From positions 1 through 34,101 of the forward strand of contig JAHAZL010000102.1 in NCBI GenBank assembly GCA_018384055.1: DNA of 34,101 nucleotides, written 5' to 3'. This document shows, in pieces, positions 33,343 to 34,101 of this stretch. Made by a program: the position numbers and the translations under genes. The notes under the pieces were generated by a model. The model was not told the DNA's origin, searched no databases, and worked only from the letters and a program-made list of their open reading frames with translations. How positions within the stretch are numbered: position 1 is the first letter of the stretch; every line of letters starts with the position of its first letter. The DNA comes from Treponema sp. (GTDB lineage: Bacteria > Spirochaetota > Spirochaetia > Treponematales > Treponemataceae).

Positions 33343-34101
33343 TTAGCCCTTGTAAAGCTCAGAGTTAACGATAGTACCAGCAATTGCTGTAGCTGCCGCA
33401 CTTGCAGGACTCATAAGGTGAACCATTCCGCCTTTACCCATGCGTCCGTTGAAGTTGCGGTTTGTTGTAGATGCACAAACTTCACCTTCTGCAAGAACCC
33501 CGTTAGACATGCCAAGACATGCTCCACAAGTTGGGTTTGTAACACAGAATCCAGCATCCATGAAAATGCTGATAAGTCCCTCGTCAAGAGCCATCTTGTA
33601 GATTAAAGGTGTTGCAGGACTTACGATTCCGCGAACTCCTTCTGCAATCTTATGTCCCTTGAGAATCTGTGCTGCAACGCGAAGGTCAGAAATACGTCCG
33701 TTTGTGCATGAACCGATATAAACCTGGTTAACTTTTGTTCCCTTCATTTCAGAGACTTTCTTGATCTGGTCCGGTTTGTATTCTACAGTACAAACAGGTT
33801 CAAGAGTTGAAAGGTCATAAGTGTATACCTTTTCGTATTCAGCATCAGGATCAGAAACCCACTTTGAGTATTCCTTGAGGGCATCTTCCTTGCTTGCGAA
33901 TTCATCCTTGATGAAAGGCCAGAGGTATTCAACTGTAGTCATGTCTGGGAAACAGATGCCGCTTGTTGCACCAGCTTCAACAGCCATGTTGCAGATTGTC
34001 ATGCGTTCTTCCATGGACATTGCATCTACTACAGGACCTGTAAATTCAGTTACACAGTTTGTAGCACCGTTGACACCGATCTGACCGATGAGGAAGAGGA
34101 T
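33343..34101 (-). CDS. leuC: 3-isopropylmalate dehydratase large subunit, C-terminal part (start lies beyond the window)
   Basis: The frame is open from the right window edge to the stop at 33343, giving the last 252 residues of the aconitase-family large subunit. The ATG at 34020 is internal: the 27 codons before it (ILFLIGQIGVNGATNCVTEF and onward) continue the family sequence. The [4Fe-4S] ligands are visible as Cys in GSCTNGR and the pair in CVTNPTCGACLG. The C-terminus RNFNGRMGKGGMVHLMSPAS is typical. With LeuD it forms the isopropylmalate isomerase heterodimer. The missing N-terminal part lies to the right. Confidence 0.93.
   Translation of the reverse strand: MLFLIGQIGVNGATNCVTEFTGPVVDAMSMEERMTICNMAVEAGATSGICFPDMTTVEYLWPFIKDEFASKEDALKEYSKWVSDPDAEYEKVYTYDLSTLEPVCTVEYKPDQIKKVSEMKGTKVNQVYIGSCTNGRISDLRVAAQILKGHKIAEGVRGIVSPATPLIYKMALDEGLISIFMDAGFCVTNPTCGACLGMSNGVLAEGEVCASTTNRNFNGRMGKGGMVHLMSPASAAATAIAGTIVNSELYKG

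Noticed and set aside
1..34101. CRISPR array, prophage, insertion sequence or toxin-antitoxin pair
   Set aside because: No regularly spaced repeats, transposase or integrase motifs, phage structural genes or paired small toxin-antitoxin frames were found on either strand.

Overview
The window looks like a chromosomal segment of a Treponema-like spirochaete, probably a gut- or rumen-type carbohydrate user. This is inference. The DNA is AT-rich; there are lipoproteins with spirochaete-style signal peptides, an outer-membrane TolC/RND system and a peptidoglycan synthase, so the cell envelope is Gram-negative. There are also several polysaccharide hydrolases, and variants of MurC and of a CMP-kinase-like protein that I associate with spirochaetes. 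No phage, transposase, CRISPR array or rRNA was seen.

Layout, left to right. 1-870: the 5' end of a minus-strand membrane protein, a structured and partly tRNA-like intergenic region, and a tRNA-Gly(TCC) with its own promoter and terminator. 869-1891: a lipoprotein GH5 endoglucanase. 1963-5825 (minus): a two-gene signalling operon, a Cache/HAMP sensor with a kinase-like but eroded C-terminus followed by a cyclic-di-GMP phosphodiesterase (EAL). 6029-9810 (plus): nucleotide genes, comprising a PurF-like amidophosphoribosyltransferase that lacks the glutaminase cysteine, an AzgA/PbuG-type purine permease, a dCMP deaminase and a 55-residue unknown protein. 9925-17086 (plus): a five-gene efflux operon of tandem TetR regulator, TolC, lipoprotein adaptor, RND pump and a small PII-like protein. 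It has a palindromic operator in front of the regulator gene and a second copy inside it.

17374-18864 (plus) is a MurC-type Mur ligase. It collides with a minus-strand operon (27704 down to 18839) encoding a giant thioester alpha-2-macroglobulin, penicillin-binding protein 1C and a lone PTS EIIC permease. Plus-strand yicC and a CMP-kinase-like gene follow (27768-29199). A minus-strand starch pair (secreted GH13 alpha-amylase and cytoplasmic GH31 alpha-glucosidase) ends tail-to-tail with them. The right edge holds leuD and the 3' part of leuC on the minus strand.

The strongest leads are the RND operon with its duplicated operator, two-module TetR and PII-like partner; the Cys-to-Gly PurF beside a purine permease; the pseudokinase-like sensor paired with an EAL enzyme; the Walker-A-altered CMP-kinase-like protein; the likely leaderless amylase mRNA; and an unexplained structured segment at about 452-547.
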